Positions 1 through 8,375 of a stretch of DNA of 64,000 bases are shown one piece after another. The stretch's first letter is position 1. Each line of letters opens with the position of its first letter. A program made the position numbers and the translations under genes. This DNA is from Streptococcus infantis (GTDB lineage Bacteria > Bacillota > Bacilli > Lactobacillales > Streptococcaceae), in contig NZ_JAHZPU010000005.1 of NCBI RefSeq assembly GCF_019929575.1, positions 1 to 64,000 on the forward strand. Reading direction: 5' to 3'. The notes beneath the pieces were generated by a model. The model saw nothing but the letters and a program-made list of their open reading frames with translations. It was not told the origin of the DNA and made no database searches.

Positions 1-63
1 CTGACACACTTGAAAGCTTATTTGATTAACACTCCGCAACTTTACTTGAGTGTTTACACAAAA

Positions 64-558
64 TTATTGACAGAATCTAGATTTGAAATCATCCCAGTAA
101 CCAATTGAAACATCCGGCAACAATTGGAATTTAACCTTGTAACCTGCTGCCTGAATTGCCTGAAAGGCTTCTGCTTCTTCCTGGGTGATGGATTGGTTAT
201 TGCCCAATTTCACTGCACCAGGTCGATCATTTGCAGGGCCAACGATGATTTCTTTAACATCTCCTGGGACAAAACCTTGATCCACCAAAATTTCCTTCAT
301 ATCGATTGGGTTTTTGGTAATCAAGAAGTACCGACTGTCAGATTCCGTTACTTTTGCTGACTTTTCTTTAAAGGCTTCTTTTGTCCATACAAAGGTTTTC
401 TTGTCTGATGCTCCTTTGTAAGCTTGGATCAAAACCTTGTTTGATGCTGCTGCATCGTTTACGGCAATCAAACCATCACATGGTTTTTCTTTTGCCCAGC
501 GTGTGACTGTTTGACCGTGAATCATGCGGTCATCAATCCGTACAAATGTTACTACCAT
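64..558 (-). CDS. PTS mannose-family transporter subunit IIB
   Basis: Cytoplasmic IIB component of a mannose/sorbose/N-acetylgalactosamine-class phosphotransferase system; it takes phosphate from IIA and passes it to the incoming sugar. The 164-residue protein opens with the family signature VRIDDRMIHGQ, with the phosphorylated histidine at residue 14, and has the usual family length. The ATG follows an AGGGAGG ribosome site. It lies 14 bases after the IIA gene; IIC and IID are expected past the left edge of the window. The substrate cannot be told from the sequence. Confidence 0.9.
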   Translation of the reverse strand: MVVTFVRIDDRMIHGQTVTRWAKEKPCDGLIAVNDAAASNKVLIQAYKGASDKKTFVWTKEAFKEKSAKVTESDSRYFLITKNPIDMKEILVDQGFVPGDVKEIIVGPANDRPGAVKLGNNQSITQEEAEAFQAIQAAGYKVKFQLLPDVSIGYWDDFKSRFCQ

Positions 559-572
559 AAGGTACCTCCCTA

Positions 573-1010
573 TTAAATATCGTCATCATCTTCTTCAGCA
601 CTAGTGGCTGAAACTTCAAAAGGTTGTAGTGCAGACTGTGCTTCTGATAAGATAGTTGCTGACAAATCGTCTCCATCCAACACATCCTTCATCACAACTG
701 CTGTCAAAGCCATGGTCAGGTTCATCCCACCAAGGATCAAAGCTCCATCTAGCTTTCCAGCTTCTTCTAGGACAGTGGCTGCCGTGGTTAATGGACTACC
801 ACCTACAATATCTGCCAAGACCAGCACAGAATCATCTGCTGTCAATTCTGAAATGCTCTCTCTAAAGTCAACTGCAAAGTCATCGACCGATTTTCCTTCT
901 TTAAGTCCAACTGCAATGACCTGATTTATCTTGTCACCAGCAAACATAGCTAGCGATGTTTTTAGTCCTTCTGCCAATCCACCATGACTGACTAAAATGA
1001 GATATTTCAT
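573..1010 (-). CDS. PTS mannose-family transporter subunit IIA
   Basis: Cytoplasmic IIA (EIIA-Man fold) that accepts phosphate from HPr and hands it to IIB. The N-terminus MKYLILVSHGGLAEGL places the active histidine at residue 9, and the 145-residue length is typical. The start is preceded by AAAGGAGGTG. It is the first PTS gene after a long noncoding gap holding a cre-like site and repeated TGACA/TGTCA half-sites, so the PTS transcript probably starts here. The C-terminus is very acidic (EEDDDDI). Confidence 0.9.
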   Translation of the reverse strand: MKYLILVSHGGLAEGLKTSLAMFAGDKINQVIAVGLKEGKSVDDFAVDFRESISELTADDSVLVLADIVGGSPLTTAATVLEEAGKLDGALILGGMNLTMALTAVVMKDVLDGDDLSATILSEAQSALQPFEVSATSAEEDDDDI

Positions 1011-1049
1011 TTTGCTACACCTCCTTTATTTGACTCTATTGTAGAATAT

Positions 1050-1139
1050 TTGGAAGCGCTTTTATATTGTCAAATGTCACATGATAAACATGACATTTAG
1101 CAACAAAAAAATGACATCTGTCACTTGACACAATGTCAT
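1050..1139 (-). promoter_or_regulatory. Control region of the PTS operon: cre-like site and repeated half-sites
   Basis: Between the solute-binding protein gene and IIA. A cre-like palindrome (TGGAAGCGCTTTTA, 1051-1064) resembles CcpA sites with two mismatches. A TTGACA -35 candidate is at 1074-1069. Upstream, 5-8 base half-sites repeat in both orientations: AAATGTCA 1072-1079 with TGACATTT 1091-1098 as an inverted pair, ATGACAT 1111-1117, TGTCA 1119-1123, TGACA 1126-1130 and TGTCAT 1134-1139. Such an array suits a dimeric NarL/LuxR-type response regulator, like the one encoded just upstream. No convincing -10 box at normal spacing was found. Confidence 0.5.
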
Positions 1140-1150
1140 CTTATTTTTCT

Positions 1151-2449
1151 TTAAACTCCTACCTGAAGACTACTTTCAATTTCCCTCTGAATTTGAGGCA
1201 AGCGATTCTCGACATCTTGATCGCGCAAAGCATTGCCAATCAAGTAGTCCAGCTTTTCCAACATTTCTTTAGAGACATTCTTGGGACTACTTTCAACAGC
1301 TTGTTCCATGATACGATTCAAGGTCTGATTGGTCAAGGAATCCGTGCCAAAATCATCTACCTGTAGAAGATCTTTACTAGATTGACTTTGGACCACCTGT
1401 GGCATAACGGAAATCCCTTGAGATTGAGCAAAGAGGAGTTGTTGAATTTCTGGATCTTCTGTCAACAATTGCATCAATTCCCAAGCTAACTTGGAATGAG
1501 GAGTCCGAGCAGACATGGCAAAAGAAGTCGTCGTAACCAAAGTCGCCTTGGTAGTTTTTGACTTAGCAGGCATAGGAATACAGGTCCAGGTGAAGTTTGA
1601 ATATTTTGAAACATGGTAAGGATAAGGTTTATAGGTTCTATATTGAGCCAAAGTCATGGGATAAAAAGCGACTTTCCCCTGGTCAAAATCTTTGGAACTC
1701 ACCTTATAGTTCTTATTCAACTCTTCCAATTTTTGTAAAAAAGTCAAAGACTCTTTGACTTCTGGAGCCGTAAGTTTAAGCATCCCTCCTTGAAAAAGAC
1801 TACCCCCATTTGCTGCCAAAGCTTCTTTCCATGTATATTCTGTACTCCCAAACTGATCCAATTGACCATCTCCATTGGTATCTTTGGTTAGTTTTTTACA
1901 AATTGTATAGAACTCTTCCAAGCTCCAACCTTCCTTGGGAACCTCAATGCCTTCTTTGTCTAGCAAATCTTTATTGACACACATCAAAATAGGATTACTT
2001 TCATAAGGTAAGGCATAGGATTGCCCCTGATAGACGCCTGATTCAAATGCAACAGGATAAAAAGCAGCTTGGTCTTCTTGATTCATATAGCCATTTAACT
2101 TTTCTAGAACGCCACGTGCCGCCAATAAGGACAGATCTTGCTCAGAAACCATAAACACATCAGGGGTCTTTCCTGATACAATTTTTTCTGAGAGCCAGTT
2201 TGAATATTCCGACTGCGGAATTCCATTTTCATATTCCACACGGACATTAGGATGGGACTTTTCAAATTTTTGGATCGCAAGATCCAATGCATGAGAACGT
2301 TGACTGGTCGGTACATCCCAACTAGAGCCTGCATAAACTCCTATATGAAGGACGGTCGGTTGCTGTTTCCACCAATAAAAACCAGCACTCAAAGAGAGCA
2401 TAAAAAGGAGACAAATCCCTAAACAAAGTTGCTTTCGCTTCAATTTCAT
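1151..2449 (-). CDS. Extracellular solute-binding protein, family 1 (MalE-like), membrane anchored
   Basis: A 432-residue cluster-D type binding protein (SBP_bac_1) probably binding a carbohydrate. Residues about 8-26 form one hydrophobic segment followed by WWKQQP; there is no clear lipobox cysteine, so it looks anchored rather than lipidated. Sugar-SBP features include the TNGDGQLDQFGST calcium-loop-like stretch. Its ATG overlaps the stop of the response regulator gene by four bases (ATGA), so it is translated with the two-component system. No ABC permease or ATPase gene is nearby, which suggests a sensing rather than transport role (inference). Confidence 0.8.
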   Translation of the reverse strand: MKLKRKQLCLGICLLFMLSLSAGFYWWKQQPTVLHIGVYAGSSWDVPTSQRSHALDLAIQKFEKSHPNVRVEYENGIPQSEYSNWLSEKIVSGKTPDVFMVSEQDLSLLAARGVLEKLNGYMNQEDQAAFYPVAFESGVYQGQSYALPYESNPILMCVNKDLLDKEGIEVPKEGWSLEEFYTICKKLTKDTNGDGQLDQFGSTEYTWKEALAANGGSLFQGGMLKLTAPEVKESLTFLQKLEELNKNYKVSSKDFDQGKVAFYPMTLAQYRTYKPYPYHVSKYSNFTWTCIPMPAKSKTTKATLVTTTSFAMSARTPHSKLAWELMQLLTEDPEIQQLLFAQSQGISVMPQVVQSQSSKDLLQVDDFGTDSLTNQTLNRIMEQAVESSPKNVSKEMLEKLDYLIGNALRDQDVENRLPQIQREIESSLQVGV

Positions 2450-3132
2450 TCCGTATTTCCTTTTGAAAAATCACGTCGGGTCACTCCTGTTTGGACTGAC
2501 CAAATCGCTAATTGCGTTCGATCTCTTAGGTTTAATTTCGACAAAATCGTTGATAAGTAATTACGAACAGTTCCTTCTGATAAGAAGAGTTTAGCCGCAA
2601 TCTCTTTATTTGACTCACCATAGCCAATCTCTTGGATAATGCGCCATTCCGTCGTGCTCAAATCCTTAACGTTATCCTCATCCACAGCAATAGAGAAATT
2701 TGATTTGGCCATTTGCGAGAAAATTTGAAAGACCTTGCTTGCGATATCAGGGTTGATCATTGCTCCTCCCTGATGCACCACCTTAATAGCTTCATAAAGC
2801 TCCTCTGTCGAGGCTCCTTTTAAGAGATACCCTGAAGCACCATACTTGAGCGCACTATAGATAAATTCATCATCGTCAAAGGTTGTTAAAATAATAATTT
2901 TGATATCCGGATAGTGCTCTTTTACTTCTTTTGTAGCCAAAACCCCATCCATGCCTGGCATCCGAATATCCATTAAGATTAAATCCGGATGCGAGTGTGG
3001 AATGCTAGACAAGACATGATTCCCATCTTCCACTGTGGCTACCACTTCAATATCTGAGTAGGCCGACAAAATAATTTTCAGAGATTCTCGAATCAAGGAC
3101 TGGTCATCCGCCACCATTACTTTTATCATCAT
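2446..3132 (-). CDS. NarL/LuxR-family response regulator
   Basis: DNA-binding response regulator of 228 residues. The receiver domain (1-120) has the acidic pocket VADD, the phosphorylated aspartate at 55 (LMDIRMPG), the switch threonine (ILTTFDD) and the lysine in GYLLKG. The LuxR-type helix-turn-helix at about 154-215 contains SNKEIAAKLFLSEGTV. It starts 3 bases after the kinase gene, with GGGAG as ribosome site. Its likely targets are the half-sites before the PTS genes, although that link is inferred from position and repeat structure only. Confidence 0.92.
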   Translation of the reverse strand: MMIKVMVADDQSLIRESLKIILSAYSDIEVVATVEDGNHVLSSIPHSHPDLILMDIRMPGMDGVLATKEVKEHYPDIKIIILTTFDDDEFIYSALKYGASGYLLKGASTEELYEAIKVVHQGGAMINPDIASKVFQIFSQMAKSNFSIAVDEDNVKDLSTTEWRIIQEIGYGESNKEIAAKLFLSEGTVRNYLSTILSKLNLRDRTQLAIWSVQTGVTRRDFSKGNTE

Positions 3133-3135
3133 CTA

Positions 3136-4452
3136 TTATCTCCCTTCTTTATATTTTGGTAAACTAACACGTGTGAAAAATCCATCGCGACTTTCAAATT
3201 GAAGCTGGCCTCCTAGAATTGAAATACGCTCCATCATCTGTTTGAGTCCGTAGCCATAGGTCAAGGTTTCAAACCCAACTCCATTATCCTGCAACTCAAT
3301 CATGTAATCTTCTTCGTCCTCAAAAAAATGGAGGTCCATGTGGCTGGCATGACCGTGGCGAACCGCATTAGTCATAGACTCTTGTATCACACGAAAGATT
3401 GTATCTTCAATCATGACGTCCATATCGACATCGATCCATTCATAGTTGAGATCAACTTGCAAGTTTGAAAGAATTTGGTACTCGCGGATTGTCTTTTCTA
3501 AAGCATCTTTGAGAGTTCGCTCCTCAAGGGCTCCTGGACGAAGGCGATTGAGAGAGCCTCTCACATCCTGGATTCCTTCACGGACGACTTCTGATACGTT
3601 TTTTACCTGCTCTTTGGCACGACTTGGATTGATATCAATCAAGACCCCGACAGCATCTAAACCTGCTGAAATCCCTGTTAACGCGTGTCCCAAGGTATCG
3701 TGAATCTCCCGAGCAATCCGCTTGCGCTCCCGATCCTCTGCAATCTTCTCAGATAAGGCCATATAGTTGTTCAACTCGGTATTAACCTTGGACACCATGG
3801 CCAGCTCTTGTTCAACTTCATGGTTTTCCGCAAGGACATTCATGATATAAAATAAAAGTGAAATAATGAAGAGTACCATATTCAAGGCGTAGAGGGAATT
3901 CTTTAAGAAAAAGGCCAAAATACGGATAGATTCAGGATAAAAATGAATATAGGTATCAAGAGAAGGAATTGGGAAGAAAAGCGAAAAGACGTCTGAATTG
4001 GTTACAAGGAGCATCAAGAAGCTCACTAGGATAAAGGCAAACCAATACTTCCGATCTCTCTTGGTATTCAACTCTTTGGAGCCATAGAAGATATCTGCAA
4101 AAACCAAGAGAATGAGCCCGTTATAAGCTATGTTCTGAACCCACATCAACAGTAACATCAGGAGAATCTCTAGAAGATTCCTCTTATCAAAAATGGACCA
4201 TCGACTTGTTTGAGGTCTATAACGACTCATTGAGATTAAGGCAATCCCAGCAAATAAGATTGCTGACAACCAAAAAGTCGTAGATGGAGCAAAAGGAATA
4301 CGCTCTAGGCGCTCCAATAATAGAGAGGCTTGGCGTTGAGCAATGATATAGTTGGTTGCTTGAAGATAGATGATGCTGTTGAGCATAACAGCAATAAAAT
4401 TCACGACCATAAGAATGGCCAAACTGTATCGAACACCTCTAAACTTTCTCAT
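3136..4452 (-). CDS. DesK/NarX-type sensor histidine kinase
   Basis: Membrane kinase paired with the adjacent regulator. About five to six hydrophobic segments occupy the first 210 residues, then a coiled linker, the HisKA_3 motif REIHDTLGHALTG (phospho-histidine near residue 251) and an HATPase_c domain with NAVRHG (N box) and DNGVGF (G1). The reading frame extends upstream to a GTG at 4461, but the ATG at 4452 overlaps the upstream stop (TAATG) and is chosen because it allows coupled translation. The loops between membrane segments are short, so ligand perception may depend on the neighbouring binding proteins (inference). Confidence 0.88.
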   Translation of the reverse strand: MRKFRGVRYSLAILMVVNFIAVMLNSIIYLQATNYIIAQRQASLLLERLERIPFAPSTTFWLSAILFAGIALISMSRYRPQTSRWSIFDKRNLLEILLMLLLMWVQNIAYNGLILLVFADIFYGSKELNTKRDRKYWFAFILVSFLMLLVTNSDVFSLFFPIPSLDTYIHFYPESIRILAFFLKNSLYALNMVLFIISLLFYIMNVLAENHEVEQELAMVSKVNTELNNYMALSEKIAEDRERKRIAREIHDTLGHALTGISAGLDAVGVLIDINPSRAKEQVKNVSEVVREGIQDVRGSLNRLRPGALEERTLKDALEKTIREYQILSNLQVDLNYEWIDVDMDVMIEDTIFRVIQESMTNAVRHGHASHMDLHFFEDEEDYMIELQDNGVGFETLTYGYGLKQMMERISILGGQLQFESRDGFFTRVSLPKYKEGR

Positions 4453-5435
4453 TACTGCCACCCATTCACATCAAACTGATCAATGTTTTCCTTTGTCATC
4501 ATTTCAACTGGAATGATCACCTCTTTGGTATAGCTCTTCCCTTCAGAAATATCTTGGATAACTTCCATAACACGGTCTCCCATCTTCAAGGGAGATTGAG
4601 CAACGGTTCCCACTACATCATCCGTCGAGTGCAACAAGGATTTCATATCTGGTGAGCCATCGATTCCATAAATTGCAATGGACTGGCTATTTCCTTGCTC
4701 CTTAATTGCAGCTAAAGCTCCTATAGCCGAGCGGTCATTTAAGGCAACCAAGGTATCAATTTCAATCCCTGATTGTAAAAAATTCTGGACAGCCGGCATG
4801 GCAATCTCCGTTTGCCCCTTGGTTTCTAGTTCCGATACAATCTGATAAGAACTGTGCCCCTCTATAGTGTCTTTAAACCCCTGAATCCGCGTATCTGCTG
4901 AGACAGTCCCTTTATGCTCCAAAAGGAGGACTCGAGCGCTAGAAGAACGTTTCATGAGCTCTTTAGCAATCATTACTCCCGCTTGGTAGTTATCAGATAC
5001 AATACTTGCATCGGGCTTAAAATTTTTCAATTGGGTATCGACTGCAATGATTTTAATTCCTTGTTTTCTAGCTTTTTCAAGAGCAGTTAAAATGGACTGG
5101 CTATCCCCCTTGACCGGATTGATCACAATCACATCAACTTTTTGAGCACAAAAATCATCAATCTGCTGGCTCTGCCTTTCTTCATCCAATTCTGGATCTC
5201 GGACGCAAACAAGAGCTCCTCTTTCATCGGAAATTCGACTAATTTCCGAATGAATACTTTTATAGAACTCATTGTTCATGGTCATATAGGTTACACCAAT
5301 TTTAGTCTGATCCTTGATGCCACTTGTTTGACAACGGCCAAAAATCCAAAAGAGAATACAGACAACTGGAATCAGCAGTAATATACGCTTTATCATCCAT
5401 TTCAACAATTCTTTTTTCTCTTTATTTTCCTTCAA
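4452..5435 (-). CDS. RbsB-like periplasmic-binding protein (Peripla_BP_4), membrane anchored
   Basis: A 327-residue type I sugar-binding protein resembling ribose/galactose/xylose binders. A basic N-terminus precedes a hydrophobic anchor at about residues 17-32; the typical repeated Rossmann-like halves follow (VTYMTMNNEFY, VDVIVINPVKG, IAVDTQL, SDNYQAG, VALNDRSAIGALAA, YGIDGSP). The start is TTG at 5435 with an AAGGAA ribosome site; the ATG at 5396 is an alternative. It is the first gene of the sensor operon and overlaps the kinase start by one base. Binding proteins of this type present sugars to kinases in known three-component systems (XylFII-LytS), a plausible model here. Confidence 0.85.
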   Translation of the reverse strand: MKENKEKKELLKWMIKRILLLIPVVCILFWIFGRCQTSGIKDQTKIGVTYMTMNNEFYKSIHSEISRISDERGALVCVRDPELDEERQSQQIDDFCAQKVDVIVINPVKGDSQSILTALEKARKQGIKIIAVDTQLKNFKPDASIVSDNYQAGVMIAKELMKRSSSARVLLLEHKGTVSADTRIQGFKDTIEGHSSYQIVSELETKGQTEIAMPAVQNFLQSGIEIDTLVALNDRSAIGALAAIKEQGNSQSIAIYGIDGSPDMKSLLHSTDDVVGTVAQSPLKMGDRVMEVIQDISEGKSYTKEVIIPVEMMTKENIDQFDVNGWQ

Positions 5436-5580
5436 ATTTCATTCCTTTTCTGAAAATTTTGAATATATATTACTTTATTCTACTACTTTTTCAAAAAAAA
5501 TGCTTGATTTTATTGTACAAGGACATTTATTTGACCTATTTTAAGAAGTAATTTCCGAACAATAAAACTAGAAACAATAG

Positions 5581-5613
5581 AAAAAGCCAGTCTATAAACG
5601 AACCAGCTTTTTT
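5581..5613 (-). terminator. Terminator after ssbB
   Basis: On the minus strand AAAAAGC-TGG pairs with CTG-GCTTTTT (about 10 pairs including GU pairs) and a T-rich tail follows. It closes the ssbB transcript before the sensor operon. Confidence 0.6.
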
Positions 5614-5625
5614 CTATAATTGATT

Positions 5626-6021
5626 CTAGAAAGGAAGCTCCTCCTCTTCCAAAACCAGATCTGCTAAGTCTTGACCAGCATTATTTTCACGCATAGCACG
5701 TTGAGCACGACTTTCCAAAAGTTGGAAGCCTGTAGCGAGAACTTCGGTCACATAGTTGGTCTGACCATTTTTCTCGAACTTACGGGTACGAAGCTCCCCA
5801 TCGACAGAAATGAGACTGCCTTTAGTCGCGTAGCTAGCTAAGGTTTCAGCAAGTTTCCCCCAAACAACAATATTGATGAAGTCAGCTTCACGTTCCCCAT
5901 TTTGGTCCTTGAAACGACGATTAATAGCAATAGTCGCACGAGCCACTGACTTGTCATTGTTGGTTTTGTGCAATTCTGGTGTAGACGTTAAACGTCCAAT
6001 CATAATAACTTTATTATACAT
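5626..6021 (-). CDS. ssbB: Competence-induced single-stranded DNA-binding protein SsbB
   Basis: Binds and protects incoming single-stranded DNA during natural transformation. The 131-residue protein has one OB fold at 1-105 (MYNKVIMIGRLTSTPEL at the start) and the acidic, partner-recruiting tail EEEELPF. The short length and the sequence match pneumococcal SsbB (CilA) rather than the longer, essential SsbA, as I remember it. The start follows AGGAGG and a ComX-type box, consistent with late competence expression. It forms a one-gene unit between two terminators. Confidence 0.93.
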   Translation of the reverse strand: MYNKVIMIGRLTSTPELHKTNNDKSVARATIAINRRFKDQNGEREADFINIVVWGKLAETLASYATKGSLISVDGELRTRKFEKNGQTNYVTEVLATGFQLLESRAQRAMRENNAGQDLADLVLEEEELPF

Positions 6022-6041
6022 TTTTCATCCTCCTACTTATC

Positions 6042-6049
6042 TATTCGAA
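6042..6049 (-). promoter_or_regulatory. ComX (SigX) cin-box of ssbB
   Basis: Minus-strand TTCGAATA differs from the consensus TACGAATA at one base, has a T-rich run upstream, and sits 20 bases before the ssbB ATG with AGGAGG in between. No sigma-A promoter is evident, which fits competence-only transcription. Confidence 0.75.
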
Positions 6050-6050
6050 G

Positions 6051-6080
6051 GAAAAGAAAAAAAGTTACAAGATTTGTAAC
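6051..6080 (-). terminator. Terminator of the SDR operon
   Basis: GTTACAA and TTGTAAC form a 7-bp stem (6064-6080), followed on the minus strand by a long T run (6063-6051). T-rich sequence on the other side also makes it workable on the plus strand. Confidence 0.8.
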
Positions 6081-6096
6081 TTTTTTAAAAATAATA

Positions 6097-6858
6097 TTAA
6101 TCTCTATGAATCATAAATCCAGTTGCTTGTTGATTGGCCATGATGGTCATATCTGTGATTTGTACTCGTCGTGGTTGACTGGTCACATAAACTACAGTAT
6201 CTGCGATATCTTGCGCCTGTAAGGCTTCAAGTCCCTGATAGACCGTCGCCGCCCGTGCCTCATCTCCATGGAAACGAACTTTTGAAAAATCAGTTTCTAC
6301 AATTCCTGGCTGAATAGTGGTCACCTTGATATCTGTCGCAATGGTGTCAATCCGAAGCCCGTCTGAAAAGGTTTTGACTGCAGCCTTGGTTGCTGAATAG
6401 ACTGCTGCACCAGCATATGCGTAAATCCCTGCAGTAGAACCCATATTGATAATATGCCCTTGATTAGTTGCTACCATGGAAGGCAAGAGACAGCGTGTAA
6501 CCGCCATTAAACCCTTGACATTGGTATCCAGCATGGTCAATATATCCAACTCTTCATAATCCTGATAAGGAGCCAAGCCTAGAGCCAGTCCAGCATTATT
6601 GACCAAGATATCAACCTGACCAACAGTTTCTAAAATTTCTGAACAAACAGTTTTTACCATGCACATATCTGTAACATCTAACGGAAAGGTCCAGATTTTT
6701 TGATTTGGAAAGGCTTCTGTAAACTCGTTTTTTAGAACCTCGAGTCTTTCTGTTCGACGCCCTGTGAGTACAACATTCTCACCTTTTTCTAGATAGGCAC
6801 GCGCAATTGCTTCACCAATACCTGATGTTGCACCTGTAATGACTACATTTTTTGCCAT
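6097..6858 (-). CDS. Short-chain dehydrogenase/reductase (YdfG-like)
   Basis: NADP-dependent oxidoreductase of the classical SDR family, 253 residues. It has the cofactor motif TGATSGIG near residue 9, NNAG at the substrate-side strand, the catalytic serine and the YSATK active site. The frame extends upstream, but ATG 6858 is preceded by GAGGG at good spacing. It resembles the YdfG group acting on 3-hydroxy acids or serine, but the substrate is not known here. It is the last gene of the 6097-8140 run. Confidence 0.88.
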   Translation of the reverse strand: MAKNVVITGATSGIGEAIARAYLEKGENVVLTGRRTERLEVLKNEFTEAFPNQKIWTFPLDVTDMCMVKTVCSEILETVGQVDILVNNAGLALGLAPYQDYEELDILTMLDTNVKGLMAVTRCLLPSMVATNQGHIINMGSTAGIYAYAGAAVYSATKAAVKTFSDGLRIDTIATDIKVTTIQPGIVETDFSKVRFHGDEARAATVYQGLEALQAQDIADTVVYVTSQPRRVQITDMTIMANQQATGFMIHRD

Positions 6859-6899
6859 CTTATTTCCCTCAAGCAAAGATTATAAACCACTTTTAGTGA

Positions 6900-7526
6900 T
6901 TAAGCAGTCCAGTGTGTAGCTGGGTCAAAGGGTGTTCCAACTACCTGGTCGTCTGATAATTCAATGACACCACGTTTTTGGGGAGCATTTGGCAAGGCAA
7001 GTTCACGAGGACTACACATCATCCCAAAACTCTTTTCCCCACGAAGTTCCCCTGGAAAAATGAGATTTCCTTTTGGCATCATGGCTCCAGGAAGAGCAAC
7101 AATGGTTTTCAAACCAACACGTGCATTGGGAGCACCAGCAACGATTTGTACTGTTTTGTCATTCCCAACAGCAACTTGGCAGATATTGAGGTGGTCACTA
7201 TCTGGATGCGCAACCATTTCTACAATTTCTCCAACCACAAATTTGGGTTCCTTGTCGTTGATGATTTCTTCAGCAAATCCTTGAACCTGCAATTCTTGGT
7301 TCAAACGTGCTACTTGCTCGTCAGTTAAAAAGACTTGACCGCGCTCAGCGATCTCAAACATGCTAGAAACTTCAAAAATGTTCCATGCGACAGTTTCACC
7401 AGTTTCTTTTAGGAAAACACGCGCTACATTATCTTTACGCTCAACATCTAGCTTGGCATCTCCACTGTTTTTCACGATGACCATAAGGACATCGCCGACA
7501 TGTTCTTTATTATATGTAAAAATCAT
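6900..7526 (-). CDS. ytpR: YtpR-family tRNA-binding domain protein
   Basis: A 208-residue protein with an N-terminal DUF4479-like part and a C-terminal tRNA-binding OB domain (about 90-200; FVVGEIVEMVAHPDSDHLNICQV, GAPNARVG) like the N-terminal domain of the PheRS beta chain. In Bacilli it is a stand-alone protein of unclear function, possibly tRNA or RNA binding. It lies between the SDR and thioredoxin-like genes in one transcript. Confidence 0.85.
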   Translation of the reverse strand: MIFTYNKEHVGDVLMVIVKNSGDAKLDVERKDNVARVFLKETGETVAWNIFEVSSMFEIAERGQVFLTDEQVARLNQELQVQGFAEEIINDKEPKFVVGEIVEMVAHPDSDHLNICQVAVGNDKTVQIVAGAPNARVGLKTIVALPGAMMPKGNLIFPGELRGEKSFGMMCSPRELALPNAPQKRGVIELSDDQVVGTPFDPATHWTA

Positions 7527-7535
7527 TCTTTTCTC

Positions 7536-7853
7536 CTATTTCAAACTTGCTAAAAAGTCATTGATTTGCCCCTTGGTTTTACGGTCACGATTGACAAAAC
7601 GTCCAATCTCCTTGTCCTTGTCTAAAACAACAAGACTTGGAATCCCGTATACATCCCAAAGTTTAGCAAGTTCCATGTACTCATCTCGGTCTACCCGTAT
7701 AAAAGTGAACTCTGGATTTGCCTCTTCAATCTCTGGTAAGGCAGGATAGATATAACGGCAATCGCCACACCAATCCGCAACAAAAAGGAAGACCTTCTTG
7801 CCATCCTGCTCTACTAGATTTGCTAATTCTTCTATATTTTTAGGAGAAATCAT
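7536..7853 (-). CDS. Thioredoxin-family protein with WCGDC active site
   Basis: A cytoplasmic thioredoxin fold of 105 residues with no signal peptide. The redox motif is CGDC (Cys29, Cys32) instead of CGPC, followed by the expected cis-proline motif YGIPSLV. The changed middle residues would alter redox potential or partners. The start overlaps the stop of the DUF4651 gene by four bases, so the two are translationally coupled. Confidence 0.88.
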   Translation of the reverse strand: MISPKNIEELANLVEQDGKKVFLFVADWCGDCRYIYPALPEIEEANPEFTFIRVDRDEYMELAKLWDVYGIPSLVVLDKDKEIGRFVNRDRKTKGQINDFLASLK

Positions 7854-8140
7854 AAGACTTCCTCCTCGTAGATGAGATTTTCATCTTCATAGACAAAGGT
7901 ATAGTGACGACCATCTTCAAAAATGACACCACCAACAAGACGTTCTAGGCTACTTTCGTACACTTGGACATAGAGAGTCCCAATCTCACCCATTTCTGAG
8001 AAATAGTCACGCACAATAGCCGTTAACTCTTCCTGTGTCTTCATGAGTTTGTGATCATCAGCTACTTTCTTAGCACCAAAGGCAAGTGCTCCAAGCCCTG
8101 CCACGACTAAACCTGTTTTAATAATATTTTTCATTTTCAT
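7850..8140 (-). CDS. DUF4651 small membrane-anchored protein
   Basis: A protein of about 96 residues: a hydrophobic N-terminal segment (NIIKTGLVVAGLGALAFGA) and a small extracytoplasmic domain rich in acidic and aromatic residues (HYTFVYEDENLIYEEE). Function unknown; the family is restricted to streptococci as far as I know. The start at 8140 lies only 6 bases after the -10 box; the second ATG at 8134 is the alternative. Neither has a strong ribosome site, so the mRNA may be leaderless. First gene of the 6097-8140 operon. Confidence 0.75.
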   Translation of the reverse strand: MKMKNIIKTGLVVAGLGALAFGAKKVADDHKLMKTQEELTAIVRDYFSEMGEIGTLYVQVYESSLERLVGGVIFEDGRHYTFVYEDENLIYEEEVL

Positions 8141-8146
8141 GCTAAC

Positions 8147-8175
8147 ATTGTAACACAAAAAGGCTCAAGGAACAA
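8147..8175 (-). promoter_or_regulatory. Promoter of the DUF4651-thioredoxin-ytpR-SDR operon
   Basis: TTGTTC (8175-8170), 17-base spacer and TACAAT (8152-8147) on the minus strand. The ATG at 8140 begins 6 bases after the -10 box. Confidence 0.65.
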
Positions 8176-8177
8176 TG

Positions 8178-8360
8178 AAAAAGAGAGTGGGACAGAAATC
8201 GGTAATTCGTTAGAATTCGATTTCGTCGTCCCACCTCCGCACAGTTGAGTAGGGCTGTAAAAGCTGATGAAATCAGCGTAGTAGAGCCCACTCAACCACT
8301 GCGTCTTGCTCGACAATCCAAAGACAATTGAGAGGCTAGGACTTTTGTCCCAGCCTCCTT
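8178..8360. repeat. Terminator-ended intergenic repeat, copy 1 (SPRITE-like)
   Basis: About 180 bp. The left end has GTGGGAC paired with GTCCCAC; the right end is a terminator-like hairpin (GAGGCTAGGAC with GTCCCAGCCTC). An inner stem has GTTGAGTAGGGCT against AGCCCACTCAAC. A near-identical copy (about three differences) lies at 36784-36966 and a diverged one at 52786-52968. The architecture fits the streptococcal 'rho-independent terminator-like' repeats called SPRITE; the name is tentative. Confidence 0.8.
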
Positions 8361-8375
8361 TCTAAATTCTAAACA

